NCBI GenBank assembly: GCA_004352715.1
Contig: SCFE01000005.1
Span: 2,000,645 to 2,064,644, forward strand
Origin: Hofstenia miamia
Lineage: Eukaryota > Xenacoelomorpha > Acoela
DNA length: 64,000 nt
Direction: 5' to 3'
Positions 43,261 through 56,639 of the stretch are shown here, piece by piece. The first letter of the stretch is position 1; every line of letters starts with the position of its first letter. The position numbers and the translations under genes are program-made. Below the pieces are notes generated by a model that saw only the letters and a program-made list of their open reading frames with translations, was not told where the DNA came from and searched no databases.

Positions 43261-44223
43261 AGTCTGGACAATAGTTCGAGAGTTCGTTTGAAAAATAAAT
43301 AAAGTTCGTAAAAGTTCGCGAATTTTTCCATTTTAATAAAGTGCTTAAAAGTTCATAAAAGTTCGGAAACAATAACTGTTCTCACAAGCCGAAATGAAGA
43401 CTACTTAGTCATCAGTGTCAGATTAAGAAGTGGGCCCAAGTGACCTAAGCCCCTAGAAACAACTGAACAAGATGTCCCCAACAAACCTTTGTTTTCTTCA
43501 AAAGAAAGCAGTATTCAGGTGCTAGGTGGGTGGCGTTGCGTTCTTTGTCCTTCCAGGGGCGATGATTGGGGGGTACGTGTCCCATTTGATTTGGAAAGCA
43601 TATACAATGTCCCCCTTACGCCAATAGAAAAATTTCTAACTTTTTAAACAAATTTTGATATTCTATAGATGGAAAAACTAAAATTTTCATAAATTTTCAG
43701 AATGTTGAAACTGTGCAGTGTATTTATACACTGTAGCACAAATATCGCTTTGCTTTTGTCTTTTATATTACCAGTCAATAACAAATTTAGTTTTTTGATG
43801 TTGTAAAAAAAATCGTATCTCCGTGCTTGCGTCCTTAAGAGATTTTCTTACCCGAGAGGGCATTCTTTGAATTCATTTTGTAAATATTTTAACTTGCAAA
43901 TTAATCTTCAGGAAATAGCTGTAAAAGTGTTAGCCCAAACAACTTCTGCATTGGCTTCAGAAAGGAATTGACCTGTATATGATTGGGTGCTAACAAAAAG
44001 GGTAACAGATTAGCACCAGTTCGTGCCAAAAAGCTTGTTTATATCCACTCAAATTTAGCACTACAAACTAAATACCAAAAAAATATGATTTTGTTTTTAA
44101 ACTTAATTTTAAACATTACGAATTTTTAAAGTTGAGTAATAAATTATTAAAGTTCGTAAAAGTTCGCGAATAGCTTTGAATAAAGTTCGTGAAGTGCGAA
44201 CTTTCAAACTATGGTCTGGACTA
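43261..44223. mobile_element. 963-bp TIR element with AGTTCG repeats
   Basis: The left end TAGTCTGGACAATAGTTCGA faces a right end whose reverse complement is TAGTCCAGACCATAGTTTGA. Inside, both ends carry several AAGTTCGTAAAAGTTCGCGA-like words. No clear target duplication beyond TA. The interior contains no recognisable transposase; it includes a GC-richer patch at 43430-43620. Non-autonomous; possibly hAT- or Tc1-derived. Confidence 0.8.
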
Positions 44224-47200
44224 GCTAACAAATATTTGAAAATAAACAAATGAATTTTCCCAAAATGCTGCCGACTACGATGTCATATGGAGACTCAATT
44301 ACAGTGAAAGAGTCATAATGCCCCTGCATGAATATTCTTCCTTACAAACTTCATTTGATTTTTCCTTTTATTGTTTTTAAATGCTAAATTCGCTGACTTT
44401 GAAAATTTTATTTTAATTGATTTTGATCAATTTTTTAAATCAAATCTATTTATAAATTCGATTTCAATCCTATGAATTGTGTGCACTTATCATTGCAAAT
44501 ATAAAAATTTTAAATCTATTAGTTGATTACTTTTTGTCCTTTTAAAATCCTAATAAATATTAGCCTTGAATTCAGGCAACCAAAATGAAATCTATAAAAT
44601 TTTAAAGTGTAACCCAACTATCTGAAAATGAGTGCATTTATGTTGCAAATAAGCAAAATGTCTTATTTAAATGTAAAATTATTATGACAAATGAGCAACA
44701 AATGCTTTTTGTATTTTCAGGACAAAACTTTATCAGAAGTATGATTGAATCTCTGCAAATGTTCATATGTGCTTCGAGAAAACTCTCACAGGACATTGCT
44801 TAGCAATTTTTAAACAACTTCTTATAAAAATGAGCAATAATCTAATCGTGGATTCTAGATATTATAATTTTAGAAATGAGATATAATGAAATAAACAATA
44901 AATGATATTGAATGTCTTTAAATAATTTTCTAAAATTTTTCGAACAATGCCTGCTTAAAAAAACTAAAAGTGACTATACATCATTTTGTTTGATCTACTT
45001 TGAATTATATTTCAATGATCATTTAACAATTTTCAGATCATAGCTAATAATTGCAAATAAAATTGAATTGATTTTTCATAGTAAATCGAAATACTTTGAT
45101 TATATATAGACTTTTAAGACAGTTTCTATAAAATGCTATTTGAAGAATCAATATAAAAACAACTCGAGTAACCACAATTTCAATTTATAAAACTTGCTCA
45201 AATAATATATGTTCACATTTTTTTGACTATCAAATTGTTGAATATGAGTATAAACTAGTAACGTAAATGACTTAAATACATCTAGCAACAGCGAATAAAT
45301 TGAGATTTCAACCTGTACATATTACCATGTGCTTAGCGTTAATAAACTACTGACAAGAGTTGTTACAATGCTAAATACACCAATGTCATTATTTTGTTCA
45401 ATCCACCGACTTTGTAAATAATATTAACGAAGTCCGTCGCTCAATCGTATTCACTAGTTTTCAAGTACGATTAATTAGTTTAATCAGTACATTCACCAAA
45501 CTTTTAAAATATATACAGCTTGGAACACTATTTTCCGCAATAGGATTCTGGAGTAAGTTGGCTCAAAGTATATTTTACCAAACCTTTTGGAATTTGCAGC
45601 ATTGAAGTATTTTTTACATATTTCGAAATACCAAAGTCAGGTATAAAGTGAAGTTATCAATATATGCTGGTTGAATGGTTTTGTGTTGCTTATTAGCTTC
45701 ATTTGTATTAATGGAATTACAGATATTTGTGTAAAATTATAGTTGTGCGAATGAATCTATATGTATATATTATGCAGTTTTTTGCAAAAAAAAATGTAAG
45801 CGCAAGTGAATGCACATTGCATTCAAGTAAAGGCTATTGAAGTAAAAAATATATAAATATTTTCTATTTGAATCTTACGAAAAAATTCTAGAATTGGGTG
45901 AATTTATTCCACATTCTTTAACAGAAATCTTAAACATTTATTTTTTGGCAGAACACAAGCACAAGTCATTTTGGTCTCGTATCATCATACTCACAAAGTT
46001 TTGTCTGCATTTAATGATATCAGAAAGTCATTCTAAAATTTTGAGTTTTTGAAAAAGAAAGACCCTCATATAGTCGTTGAAAAATTCCTTCAAAAATGTT
46101 ATTGCAGTTTTCTGTTTTTTTGTGAAGTGCAAAATATCTCAAGTAGAATAGGAGAAGTCATTCAAAAATAAACTATTATAAAAAGTATATATATATATAT
46201 ATATTATATATATAAGAATAATTACCACAAAGAATTTTCCTGTCCTGATATATGCTCATATTATTTAAAGCCATTGAATTTCCAAGAATGACGACCTTGC
46301 AGATTAAAAAATATTGCAAGCATATTCATCAGAAGAGCGAAGTTCTAGATCTGGAAAAACTTTTATTAAGGAACTATTTAAAAATGAAATTGAGATACTA
46401 AAATATTCGGATTATATTTTAAATATCTTTTGTTATTAACTAATCATAAATGCAGCAAATTGAAGGTGTACGACACATAGCGTACTTTGCTTGTATGTAT
46501 AATATATTCAATCTGTAGTCTTCTCGTGCAGCAAAGGATTAGTGTTTTTTCCAAGATCATTCTAAGTCACCAAACTTGATTTTTCAACATCTCTTAGTAT
46601 GTTAATTAATTCTGTCAGCAGAGAATGTTCAATTATGCTCATGCACCGTATTTTGTCATATTTTCTGAATCGACAGGAAGGGTTTCCTACTAAAAAGTAG
46701 ATGGATACCAGGAATCGGTTTTTCTCTGTATTGTAATTGTCTATTTCAATCTAGCGGCATTGAAATCGGTTGAGTAAAACATGTTTCTTTGGTAAATAGC
46801 TTACCCAAAGACCAATAAATTCTTATATTGTATAGTGAAAAAAATTAATCTTTGCATTTTAGACAAATATTTTGGGAGCATTTTGATGTTAAAATTCAAG
46901 TTTATTTTTATAAGTAACTTTATACGATACTAAATTACAATAGCCCACATCATTGTGTGGGTCTTGTAGGTCTTTTAATATTTTTGAAGAGGTTGTATTT
47001 TACGTGAACTTAAGGTTATTTCTTCTGTTACATATATTCTGAGCACATTTGATTCCTATTACTTCAGAGCAAGACGCCATCTAGTAATAAAAAATATTCT
47101 ACGATTTAATTGGCGAATAATTAAAAAATTTATTGCACGGGATATTGTTTTGGAAATTTGCATAAAAGACTATCATATGCACTATGATACTGCCAGAAAG

Positions 47201-48196
47201 TCTTGAAACTGTTAATGAAAATTAAAAAAACAATTTTTAATGTAGCGCTTGATGCAAGAACAATGAGAGAATAACATACTTTCTAAGGCTTCTAATATAT
47301 TTTCTTTTGCTTGTTGATAATTTAAATTTACCATTAATATTTTCATTTTCGATTTTCGAAATTTCAATTCATTACACATCATTGCAATAATTGATTGACC
47401 CACTGTTCAAAATTCCCATTTTTGATTGAGAGGACCCAAATTATATTTTCATAGGTCTTGTCTGCAGATGATACATATGGTAAATACTATCCACATATTA
47501 TGTATATCTGCTATACAGTGACAATTTTTGCATAGAAACTATTTTATTCAAAGAAGAAATTCATGAATTAAAATGCTATTTCAACTAATATTTAAGATTT
47601 CTATTTCAAGAGCAGCTGCCAAGAAACAGGGTTGGCTGGGAGGGTTCGAGCCGCCGTTCTCCCTCACCAATAATTGTTTCAGTGGCACTTATTTTTGCAT
47701 CAAATCTTTTTAAATTTAAGAAATTTAAGCTTTGTATAGGAAGTAACGCAGTTAAGTTCCTCCAATAATAATATTGTTCCTTAGCTTCTGTGTATGTTAT
47801 TGGTTCATAATGCCAAATCTTCATTTATCTCTGATAACGAAGTAAATCTTGAATATTTTATAGTACAATTGATAAAAAGATTTAATTCAGTTAAATATAG
47901 GTAAATATTGCGCTCGTGCGTCGGATATCAATGTTTAATATACGCAACATCTGGTTGCTTTGACAGCTGATTCACTACGTTCTCCAACGTTGTCGATTAA
48001 AGATGTTCTTACAATTTGATATTAGACGCATCGACATTTATCGCAAGGTAAAGTATTTGTGTTCATATAATAAATAATGTAATATTAATATTTCACGTGA
48101 TTCTCAACGCAGATTAGAATTCGAAATCAGAGTTATTGCACATTAATATGTGTTTTAAATAGTTAGACCACTTTGTGGAAACATTTCAATTTTATT
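44224..48196. other. AT-rich stretch without a supported gene
   Basis: It contains a (TA)n tract at about 46187-46216. The minus-strand frame 47606-47824 is partly made of a GC-richer block (GGGTTCGAGCCGCCG at about 47642) that resembles a tRNA B box but lacks a matching A box. A GC-richer patch at 47935-48050 ends in ATCGCAAG|GTAAAG, a weak donor-like site. None is strong enough to call. Confidence 0.4.
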
Positions 48197-48278
48197 ATTG
48201 AGTGATGAAAAGTGTGTGGGCGTATCTCATATTTTGGGGGAGGGCAGCGCTTACACTTACATATCAAAGCAGAAACTC

Positions 48279-48440
48279 AAATATATATATATATATNNNN
48301 NNNNNNNNNNNNNNNNNNNNNNNNNNNNNNNNNNNNNNNNNNNNNNNNNNNNNNNNNNNNNNNNNNNNNNNNNNNNNNNNNNNNNNNNNNNNNNNNNNNN
48401 NNNNNNNNNNNNATATATATATATATATATATATATATAT
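48279..48440. repeat. (TA)n microsatellite with 116-N gap
   Basis: TA runs on both sides of the gap at 48297-48412. All long open frames across it are artefacts. Confidence 0.92.
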
Positions 48441-48454
48441 TGCAAGAAATATAG

Positions 48455-48800
48455 ATGCACAATGCCTAAAGTATATTGCTGAGAATGAATTACTTGAAAA
48501 GATTCACTATTTTTCATTAAAAATTAAAATTTTTTAAAGAAAAATGAAATTCTCTCCATTTTCAATGTTCAGGTGATCAAAATGTCAAAAACCCCAGAGA
48601 AAAATCAACAAGCTTTAACTGCTTCTTTTATGTATATAGTACCCATATCTTTAGGCATGTGGTGAGCAATCAATAGGTTTTTTAAAGATAGGGTAAAGAC
48701 GAGTCACTCTGCTATCTTGTGGTCTTTTCAAATTTTGGATATCTTTTTTAGTTTGAGGTATATTATAGGCTTTTGAAAATTTTTCAAGAGATCAAAAAAA
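48455..48800 (+). repeat. Third copy of the dispersed AT-rich repeat
   Basis: Shares start and end words with 35565-35830 and 36955-37215 (CCTAAAGTATATTG at 48464; ATATCTTTTTTAGTTTGAGG at about 48738). Confidence 0.4.
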
Positions 48801-50345
48801 TTCCCTGGGCAACTTAAGATTAACCATCAAGTCTAACTCGATTTGCTGGACCTTAATGTTCAGGCAATGCCCTGATCCACAATTCATGAAATATATCAGA
48901 CCTGATGCGGCTTGGCTTGTACCATTTACATTTCTAAGCAAAACCTCATGTGCTCAGCACTATGAACAATAGACTTTCCATAATGAAATAAGTCCTCTGT
49001 TTTTCGAAAAGGAAATTTGGAATATTTGGCCCTTGAAATAGAATCTCTACCTCAAGTTGATATTAATGATTCATGAAGGTTTGGAAGGAAATTCTGGTTT
49101 CTTTACATCTAACTATATTCCTAATTTTCAGGTCTTAATTTTTTCAGAAAATTATCAACAAGCAATTATCACTAAATCAAATATCCCCCCTAAAATGTGT
49201 CAGCCCTTCCTTGAGTCTTAGCCTGGCTACGTCACTGTGCTTCCTGACTTAGACTTACATAATATTGTAAGTAATTGCTTTTAATATTATTGTACTAGAT
49301 TAGTGTCCTATTTTTTAATTACATTCGTCATAATTTCTTGCATACGAAAGAGTCAGTTCCACTTACATTAGAAAATGATGCTGAAAATTTTTATAATGGA
49401 ATAGTGGCAATGTGTAACCTTAATTTATATTTCTTTAAAATTTTCCTGCCTCAGTCTGACTTTTTTATGCGCTATCTTTGTAAAAAGGTTCATTTTTGTT
49501 GGATAAATAAATTTAACTAAAACGTTATGCTGCAATAATGATAAATTTTGGTAATAGGGTATAAGGTGTTCGCTAAAAATCAGTTAATTAAAATATACGT
49601 TTATCCGACATTTCTATATAAGTGATTTTATAAAAATTAATCCACTTTATTGCTGTAGAGTATACTATGTGCAAAAAAATATATTAGACATTTTAAGTTT
49701 GTTATTCAAAATTACACAATGATTATGTGAATGAACAGTAATACATTGTTATAGAAAACAAACAATGTCCCCATGTTAAAATCAAAGTGTATAATGGAAA
49801 CAGCATTATGCATTTTATACGGCGTGATTATTCCAATTGCAATATTGACTTAGAGTAGAGACAATGTGTTGTATGTTTTGTTAAAAGAAACAGATGGCCT
49901 TGCAAAGCTATTGTCACAATAGCTTTCTAATATAATATGCAAATTAACAAATTTTTTTTGACAAATTGCTTCAGAAAACGCCTTCAAATGTCACTGGAGA
50001 TCACAATACGCTCTACATTGCGAGGATTATAAGCAAGTATATAAGAACTTACTCAGCGACTTAAGAGACAGTAAGATGGAAGATCTTAAAGGATACGTAG
50101 TTGTAAAATCAAGTGGATTATATGAAAAGGAAAATTCGAAAGGTGTAATTTATTGAAGAAAGCGAAGGAAGTAACACTACACTATACGTACATGCTATTC
50201 ACTGAATAGGTGTAAACCGTCAGAAAATGGTTGACCCGACCTGTGCTGGTGCCAACCGAAGCGGGTTAACCGGCTGCTCTGGCAAAACATTTTCCTAAGT
50301 CTAGTTAAATATATACATGAAAAAATGCTATATATATATATATAT
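48801..50345. other. AT-rich stretch without a supported gene
   Basis: Ends with a GC-richer block (GACCCGACCTGTGCTGG, GCGGGTTAACCGGC, 50230-50280) of the kind seen near the hAT relic. A short (TA)n tract is at 50331-50346. Confidence 0.4.
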
Positions 50346-50590
50346 AGTATTCCAAATATGCAAGTGCAAGCAGTACAGGTGTTATTTGGTACGGTTATGG
50401 AGACCAACAAAAATGCCGGTTGGAACGTGGATTGGGTGAAGAAATTTGAGTTGCAGATTTGGTTGTGGGTTGGCTTGGGTCATGATGTTTGAGCTGCAGG
50501 TTGAGTTGGGTTTACCCATCAATATTGAAGTGGGCTGTGGTTTGGGTTTAGTCAAAAAATATTGATCCATTTCCAGCTTTGAGTACATAT
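50346..50590. repeat. Inverted copy of a GGTTGGGT-rich transposon end
   Basis: TATGCAAGTG...TTGGTACGGTTATGGAGACC followed by repeated GGGTTGGxT words and TCCAGCTTTGAG. The reverse complement of 53660-53825 gives the same order: ATATGCAAGTG, TTGGTACGGTTATGGAGACC, GGTTGGGTTAG, CCAGCTTTGC. So the two are inverted copies about 3.1 kb apart. Confidence 0.7.
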
Positions 50591-50623
<33 letters not shown>

Positions 50624-52878
50624 GTGAATATAAAATTTTCATTTTAAACGCTAGACGTGAAGTTGTAGTTAACTTGAGAATAGGACTGGAATTTAATCTG
50701 TAATTCCAAAAGTGAATTTGCCTCCTAAATCTTACTTGCATGGATTAGCATATATTTTTAATTATATAAAACATGTTAGATAAAATAGGATAAAAGATTC
50801 TTTATTCAGATAAATGTTGACATTTAAGTAACTGATAATTTATCTGAATAACATCAAAAAATTCACACAACATATACACAAATGAAATAAATTACAGAAA
50901 GAAATCTTCCAGTAGTACTACTTTAATAACGAGTTATCGCATAGTCATTTTTACACAGGTGGTATTCTAGCAATGTCTTCCAGAAATATATTTTTGCTTA
51001 AAGAAGATTTTTAAATGCTTTTTAAAGGATTATATTTTTTGTAGGTAGCCAATTTCAGGTTAGCAAGGCGACATTAATGAAGGATTTCTTTTAAATGTTT
51101 TTGTTATTCTTAACACATGTGAAAAGTTTTGACCTTGAATTATGTTTGAGTACTTCCCGGTATTTTAATCGTGTTAAAAGGTGTTAGGTTTTTTATTAAC
51201 CTGCGAATTTCAGCAGGGTATTGAATATGACCAATTGTTTTGGAAAGATAATCGACCCCGAAATGCTTAGATTTAAAGAATTATAGGTAACTTCAATCTT
51301 CCTAAAATTCCTATATCACAAATTAGTCAATCAAATTGTAAGTCGAGGCTGCAATTTAGCTTTTCTACTTCAAAAGAATTAGAAGTTACAAGGACAACTA
51401 TTTAGTTGTCTTTGGAAGTTATTGTACGAAACGAGATGTTAATAAATCTTCACATTCGACTCATTTACTTTTCTTTATAATTAAGAGGTTTTTTCATATA
51501 CTATTTGGCGAAGGCAACCACTTATCATTTGCATTTAATTAATGCATAGTTGAATACCAATTTTCGGAGATAAGGAAAAAATAAGCTATAACACGTTTAT
51601 GTAAAAATTGAGATCCCCTATTTACGAAAAATTATATACCAATCTCAAAAACGCACCCTTTTCTTAAAGTTATTTAAAAAAAATACTGCTCGTTCAAATC
51701 TACCAATACCTTGTATCTAGGAATATGTTATGATCTAAACAATATGGTTTCCGCGCTAAGCATAGCCAAGTGATGTTATTATTTCAATTACTGAAATATA
51801 TCAAGGAAATCCCAATTTTTACCCAGTTGCATTCACTGCATACTTAAATGCTTGAGAATGGAAATAGCTTTAACGCAATTCATAGCCTGAATTTTATTTA
51901 CAGACCATTCACATAGAAAGTAGAATCCTTCAATGCACAACTGTGTAACTGTTAAATTTAAATTTCCAAGTAATTGAGGCAAATTTTGGACTTCCTGTTC
52001 AAATATGTATACAATACAACAATACCAACTATAATTTTACTATATTTGTCCTTGGCCTATAGTTGATTTTCGAACCCAAAGCATAGCATATTACTATAAT
52101 TTAGGAAAATTGACACTACGGTAGGATGTTGGATGGGATAATTTATTTGTTAAAGTGTGTTGCATTTTGAAGAAGCTAAATCTTAGTCATTGACTCAAGC
52201 ATTTATTTTACCGGTTCAAACCGGCCGGTCATAAAATACTAACCCGACCCAACCTGCGCCGCTCTGACCCAATTACCCTTAAATAAGTGAATAGTAGCAT
52301 GAAAATTAAAATTTACAATATCCAAGATCATTGTTTTCTTACATATGGAGGAGAGATATGTATCATTTATTATTATTAATATTATAAAATAGAAAGAATA
52401 TAAGCAGACATGTATAAGAAACTAGAAAAGATGTTTTGTAAACTTGCTGAGAAAAACGTACTATTCTGGGAATTGTGACACACTAATCAGAATGCAGAAA
52501 CAACATTCCAATAAAGTGGTGGGTTTGTAATTCATATTCTGAGAATCATGTTTATAGGATTCCTAACTAGATTATTTAATTTACCCAACTCTCAGATTGA
52601 GTCTACTATCCATGATTAAATCACATGTACATGTACCTAAGGTTGTGATATCCTTCTTGAGAATATTTTTTAAAAGTATCAAAAATCTTTGGTTTTTAAT
52701 TTAGATTTAGAAATTGTATTTGATATTAACTGAATATGTAAATAGCATTGTCTTTAATAACGCTCTGTAGCAAGTTTGTTTCTATAAATAGCGTGAGAAA
52801 ATTGCAGAATTGTTTATTTAATCAATAAATGTTTGCATTTTTGTACATGTGGATTTGGAATTATTGTCTAGAATGAAT

Positions 52879-52880
<2 letters not shown>
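50591..52880. other. AT-rich stretch with a short (TA)n tract and one GGTT island
   Basis: (TA)n at about 50600-50624; ACCGGTTCAAACCGGCCGGT and AACCCGACCCAACC at 52211-52255 are another transposon-end-like island. No genes recognised. Confidence 0.4.
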
Positions 52881-52922
<42 letters not shown>

Positions 52923-53103
52923 TATATATATGTACATGTATGTATGTGTATATTTGTGTTAATGTGTATGTTTATATATGTATATATATGTATGTATGTG
53001 TATATTTGTATATATGTGTATGTGCATGTGTATGTATATAGGTATATATATATATGTATGTATATATGTATATATATATGTATATATATATATGCATACA
53101 TAC

Positions 53104-53136
<33 letters not shown>

Positions 53137-53182
53137 CATATATATATACATATATATGTATATGTATATATATACTGTATAT
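52881..53182. repeat. Complex (TA)n/(TG)n/(TACA)n microsatellite
   Basis: Some 300 bases of TA runs mixed with TATG, TGTA and CATA words. Open frames on both strands encode only Tyr-Ile, Tyr-Val and Thr-His type repeats and are artefacts. Confidence 0.95.
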
Positions 53183-53659
53183 AAACTCCTTGACTTAAGC
53201 CAAGAATTTTTAACTATCATACAGTAATATTTTCAATTTCAAAGCTATTGGCATATTCATATTTTTATTGGAGATAACAAATTTGATTCAAACAAAGAAC
53301 AATTTCTAAACTGAAATTTATAAGTTAGTTTGCCAATTTTAACACGTTTTATATATTAAGTTATCTGTTTTCAAATGAATATAAAAAATTTGAAATTTAT
53401 TTTTCTAAATTTAAAGATAAGAATAATTACAACTTGTCATAGTAAGCTCTTGATCTAGATTGTTTTTTTAAAAGTTTTTTAAAATCCCGGTTGCTCCACA
53501 TTAATTTAATAAATTGACCTTTGGACTTCCTTTACATATATATATTTGTACTATCAGTTTTCGAGATCAAAATTTAATAAAAAATTTATTAGAAAACTTT
53601 CAATTTTTATATATCTATACGAACTGTTTCAAACCTTTTTTAACGAAGACTTGCAATTA

Positions 53660-54645
53660 TGATGCAAAGCTGGAAGTGGGTCAATATTTTTGACCCAACC
53701 TAATCTAACCCAACCTGCAAATCCAATGACTTAACCCTACCCACGTTCAGACCATTGTTTTTATTGGTCTCCATAACCGTACCAATTAATGCTTACACTT
53801 GCATATTGAGAGAAAGTACTCAATAACAAAACGATTTAACCTTAAACAGCCTAGCGTCCGTTTTTCTATATTTACAAAGAATTTTCTCCAAGCCTATTTT
53901 CAAACTTGAAAATCTTGGGGCATAGGTAGGTCTTTTGGGGAACATACTTTAATGCAATGTTGAAAATTTCTATAAAACTTATTGCTGTGGCAGAGATTGT
54001 TGAATAGATTAACAAGTTTTCTTAGAAATTTTTGGAATTTTTGAAAAAAATTTAAATTCTATCCATACCTAGTGTTAATGTATTTAATTTAAAATTTTTT
54101 TTTATAGTATCATGAAAATTTTTTAATATTCTCAGGCTGTTCAATGTTAAAAACATGTTTACATTAATTTCTTTAGAACAACTAGATGTTTCAAGCTTTT
54201 AGGAGAAACTTCCTCGTTTGTCCTTCACAATATCTCCTGCAGTTGAAAAATGCCCTTATTGGTAGAACCTTGACACTTTTTTTAATGTAATATTAAGTAG
54301 TTTCAAATAGTAATGGAAAAAGTTCTGAAAAAGCAGGAATTCCCACACAATAATGTTCTTGTTTGCAGTTGAAACGGGAATGGATGATGTTTGAATTAAA
54401 TCATGTAAATCAAGTTCCTATTATATAATTTTGGAAATATAAATTAAAGCGAAAAACGATTTGAAAATCATAGAGTGAGTAGAGAATCCAACCCACAAAT
54501 ATCCCATGTCTTAAGTGCTGATCAACCCAACCCGTACTTGAAGAAATTTACCCAACCGGTTTCCAGCTTTGAGTTAAGCAGTCTAGTAAATCCGCAATGC
54601 TTAAACATTGGAACAAAATATGATTCTAAGAAACAATTCACAGCA
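53660..54645 (-). mobile_element. hAT-type transposon remnant
   Basis: GGTTGGGT-rich ends at 53660-53825 and 54480-54580 surround a coding relic on the minus strand. The relic (about 54260-54165) reads FSTAGDIVKDKRGSFS and continues, after a lost frame, toward a Leu-rich tail. E-R-x-F-S-x-A-G-x-I-x-x-x-(K/R)-R-x-x-(L/F)-x-P is the hallmark of the hAT C-terminal dimerisation domain. The DDE core and BED finger are not found between the ends, so this is an internally deleted copy. Confidence 0.6.
54165..54260 (-). pseudogene. hAT dimerisation-domain relic
   Basis: FSTAGDIVKDKRGSFS followed by a stop; the other frames give the neighbouring pieces (VSRFY upstream, LKHLVVLKK downstream), showing small frameshifts on both sides. 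In live hAT transposases this helix bundle mediates assembly. Confidence 0.6.
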
Positions 54646-55768
54646 TTGTTAAATTTTTGACAATGTACAAACACCATTATTTGCAAGGTTAATTATTCCT
54701 TCAAAAACTATTCCCATCTGAATATATTCTCCTAAAAGTGCACTATAATAGCAATATTTAGAAATTACCAATCTAAGCATAATTTTGAAACTAAATTATA
54801 ACAGTGAATCAAGAGTTTATGCTGAGGAGTTGTAAGTGGAAATTTATAAGTTGGATTAAAGCTTGAAGACTATACCTGACTATGAATGGAAAAATGAGAG
54901 TTTATAAAAGTTCAGAGATGTTTCAAAGATAAATGTATACGCAATGACAATTCAGAGAAGGATATTGCACAACTCTAATAAAGTGTATTGTTTAAATAAA
55001 TTATAAATATATCACTGCACTTAGTAAAAATATCTTACCAAAGCAGACAAGATTGAAGTTGTTTCAGTTGACACATACCTTGTTTAATCAAGTTGATTGC
55101 AACAAATGTTTCAATAACTTTCTCACCAACAACCCATAATATTTTATACCAGCATCATTTAGCAATTGTTGTCATGTAAACATCGCAAAGTTAATCATTA
55201 CAAACTTGCATGCTTTTAATGCTTATTGTGATGGAGACTGGAGACTAAATGCTATATGATACTATAATCTTCAGGCATTTAGGACCAAGTGTTTTTTGAC
55301 ATGACTGCTATTGGACAATTCTTAAGAAAAATCGTTTTCCCGTTTAACTTTGCATTTTGTAGTTTTAGTTGAAATCGCATATTAATGCTTGCAGATTATT
55401 TGTTTGCGTTCTGATACAAGGCATGTCAAATCAATCGAAAATATAATGTGGGTCCAAAGCATAGAACTAATGTCAAATATCTTGGTGCAATTAACTATTT
55501 GGCTGCATATTATAGCTTTAGCACATTATCTAAGCTTAAAATTGTATGAAAGTTCTTTGCAGTACACCTGTTCATCCGTAGCAACATTCCTTAGCATGAA
55601 TGTCCATTATTACATGGACTTGACGCAAATTGATTGAAAATGAGGAAAAGTACATTAATTCAACTGTACATTTTTGTTGATTTTTGGATAAATGAAGTGT
55701 CATAGCCGACTCATGGGCGAACAATGGGTCAACCATATTCCTCAATAGCCATCCCTATAGCAAGATTC

Positions 55769-55811
<43 letters not shown>

Positions 55812-56456
55812 ATTTCTCACCTAAGTGAACGTATTTTTCTCAACATTTAGTGAAAAATATAACCCTATGATTCATTGTACCAAATTTGTCATCTGCTTGC
55901 ATGGTTTTCGTCGATACTGAATTGAATTTTCCGAATGTAAGATTGTACATAAGTATATTTAATGTTTTATGTAAATTAGAAATTAATAATTTCCATTGTT
56001 TACGAGCATTTAAATTTTGTAAATCTAATCCAAATCAATTTTCTGCACAATTAGATACCAAGAAGGAAGTATTCTCAAACATTTTAAGTAAGAAGTCTAT
56101 AGATCGCTCTGTGCATTAAATTGCAGTTTGCAAGAATTTCAATAAAGTGCTTTATAGTATTAGTAGTAATGCTGTATATCATTATGGTTGCACATCATAA
56201 TCATGCCATTTTTTAAGCAATTGCTTAAAAGTTTGCCTATGCGATAGCTATATAGGTCGTGGTGTAAAAAAATTGATGTATCATTACATGACCTTGACAT
56301 TGACTTTGAACTATTTTGGCAAAAAATAACGATTTTCTCGAAAATTGCCATTTTTAAAAATTGATATCAGCAAAATGTGTATATAGCTCAAAAATTTTTT
56401 TGCACATTAATACGTAACCCTTCCTCTATGTCCTGAACTAGGATCTAAGCAAAATG
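54646..56456. other. AT-rich stretch without a supported gene
   Basis: Contains a (TA)n tract at about 55775-55808. Short open frames at 55389-55637 and 55886-56119 have no recognisable content. Confidence 0.4.
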
Positions 56457-56464
56457 ATATATAC

Positions 56465-56509
<45 letters not shown>

Positions 56510-56636
56510 TTGGAAGGAGATAGATTAGATTCAAAGCAATTTATTGCTACTAGAAAAAGGTACAAAAAACTATAAACTACAAAACTACAAAAAGCTATTT
56601 ACAAATATAATATATATATATATATATAATATAAAA
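56457..56636. repeat. (TA)n microsatellites at the truncated 3' end of LINE copy C
   Basis: Two TA runs (56457-56505 and 56610-56630) followed by a TGTGTG stretch. They stand where the LINE's own 3' UTR and (TTA)n tail would be expected. Confidence 0.85.
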
Positions 56637-56639
56637 TGT

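Noticed and set aside
47606-47824. Possible tRNA or SINE B box (GGGTTCGAGCC) under a minus-strand frame
   Set aside because: No matching A box or acceptor stem could be placed.
52868-53220. Tyr-Ile/Tyr-Val repeat proteins on both strands
   Set aside because: They are translations of the (TA)n/(TG)n microsatellite.
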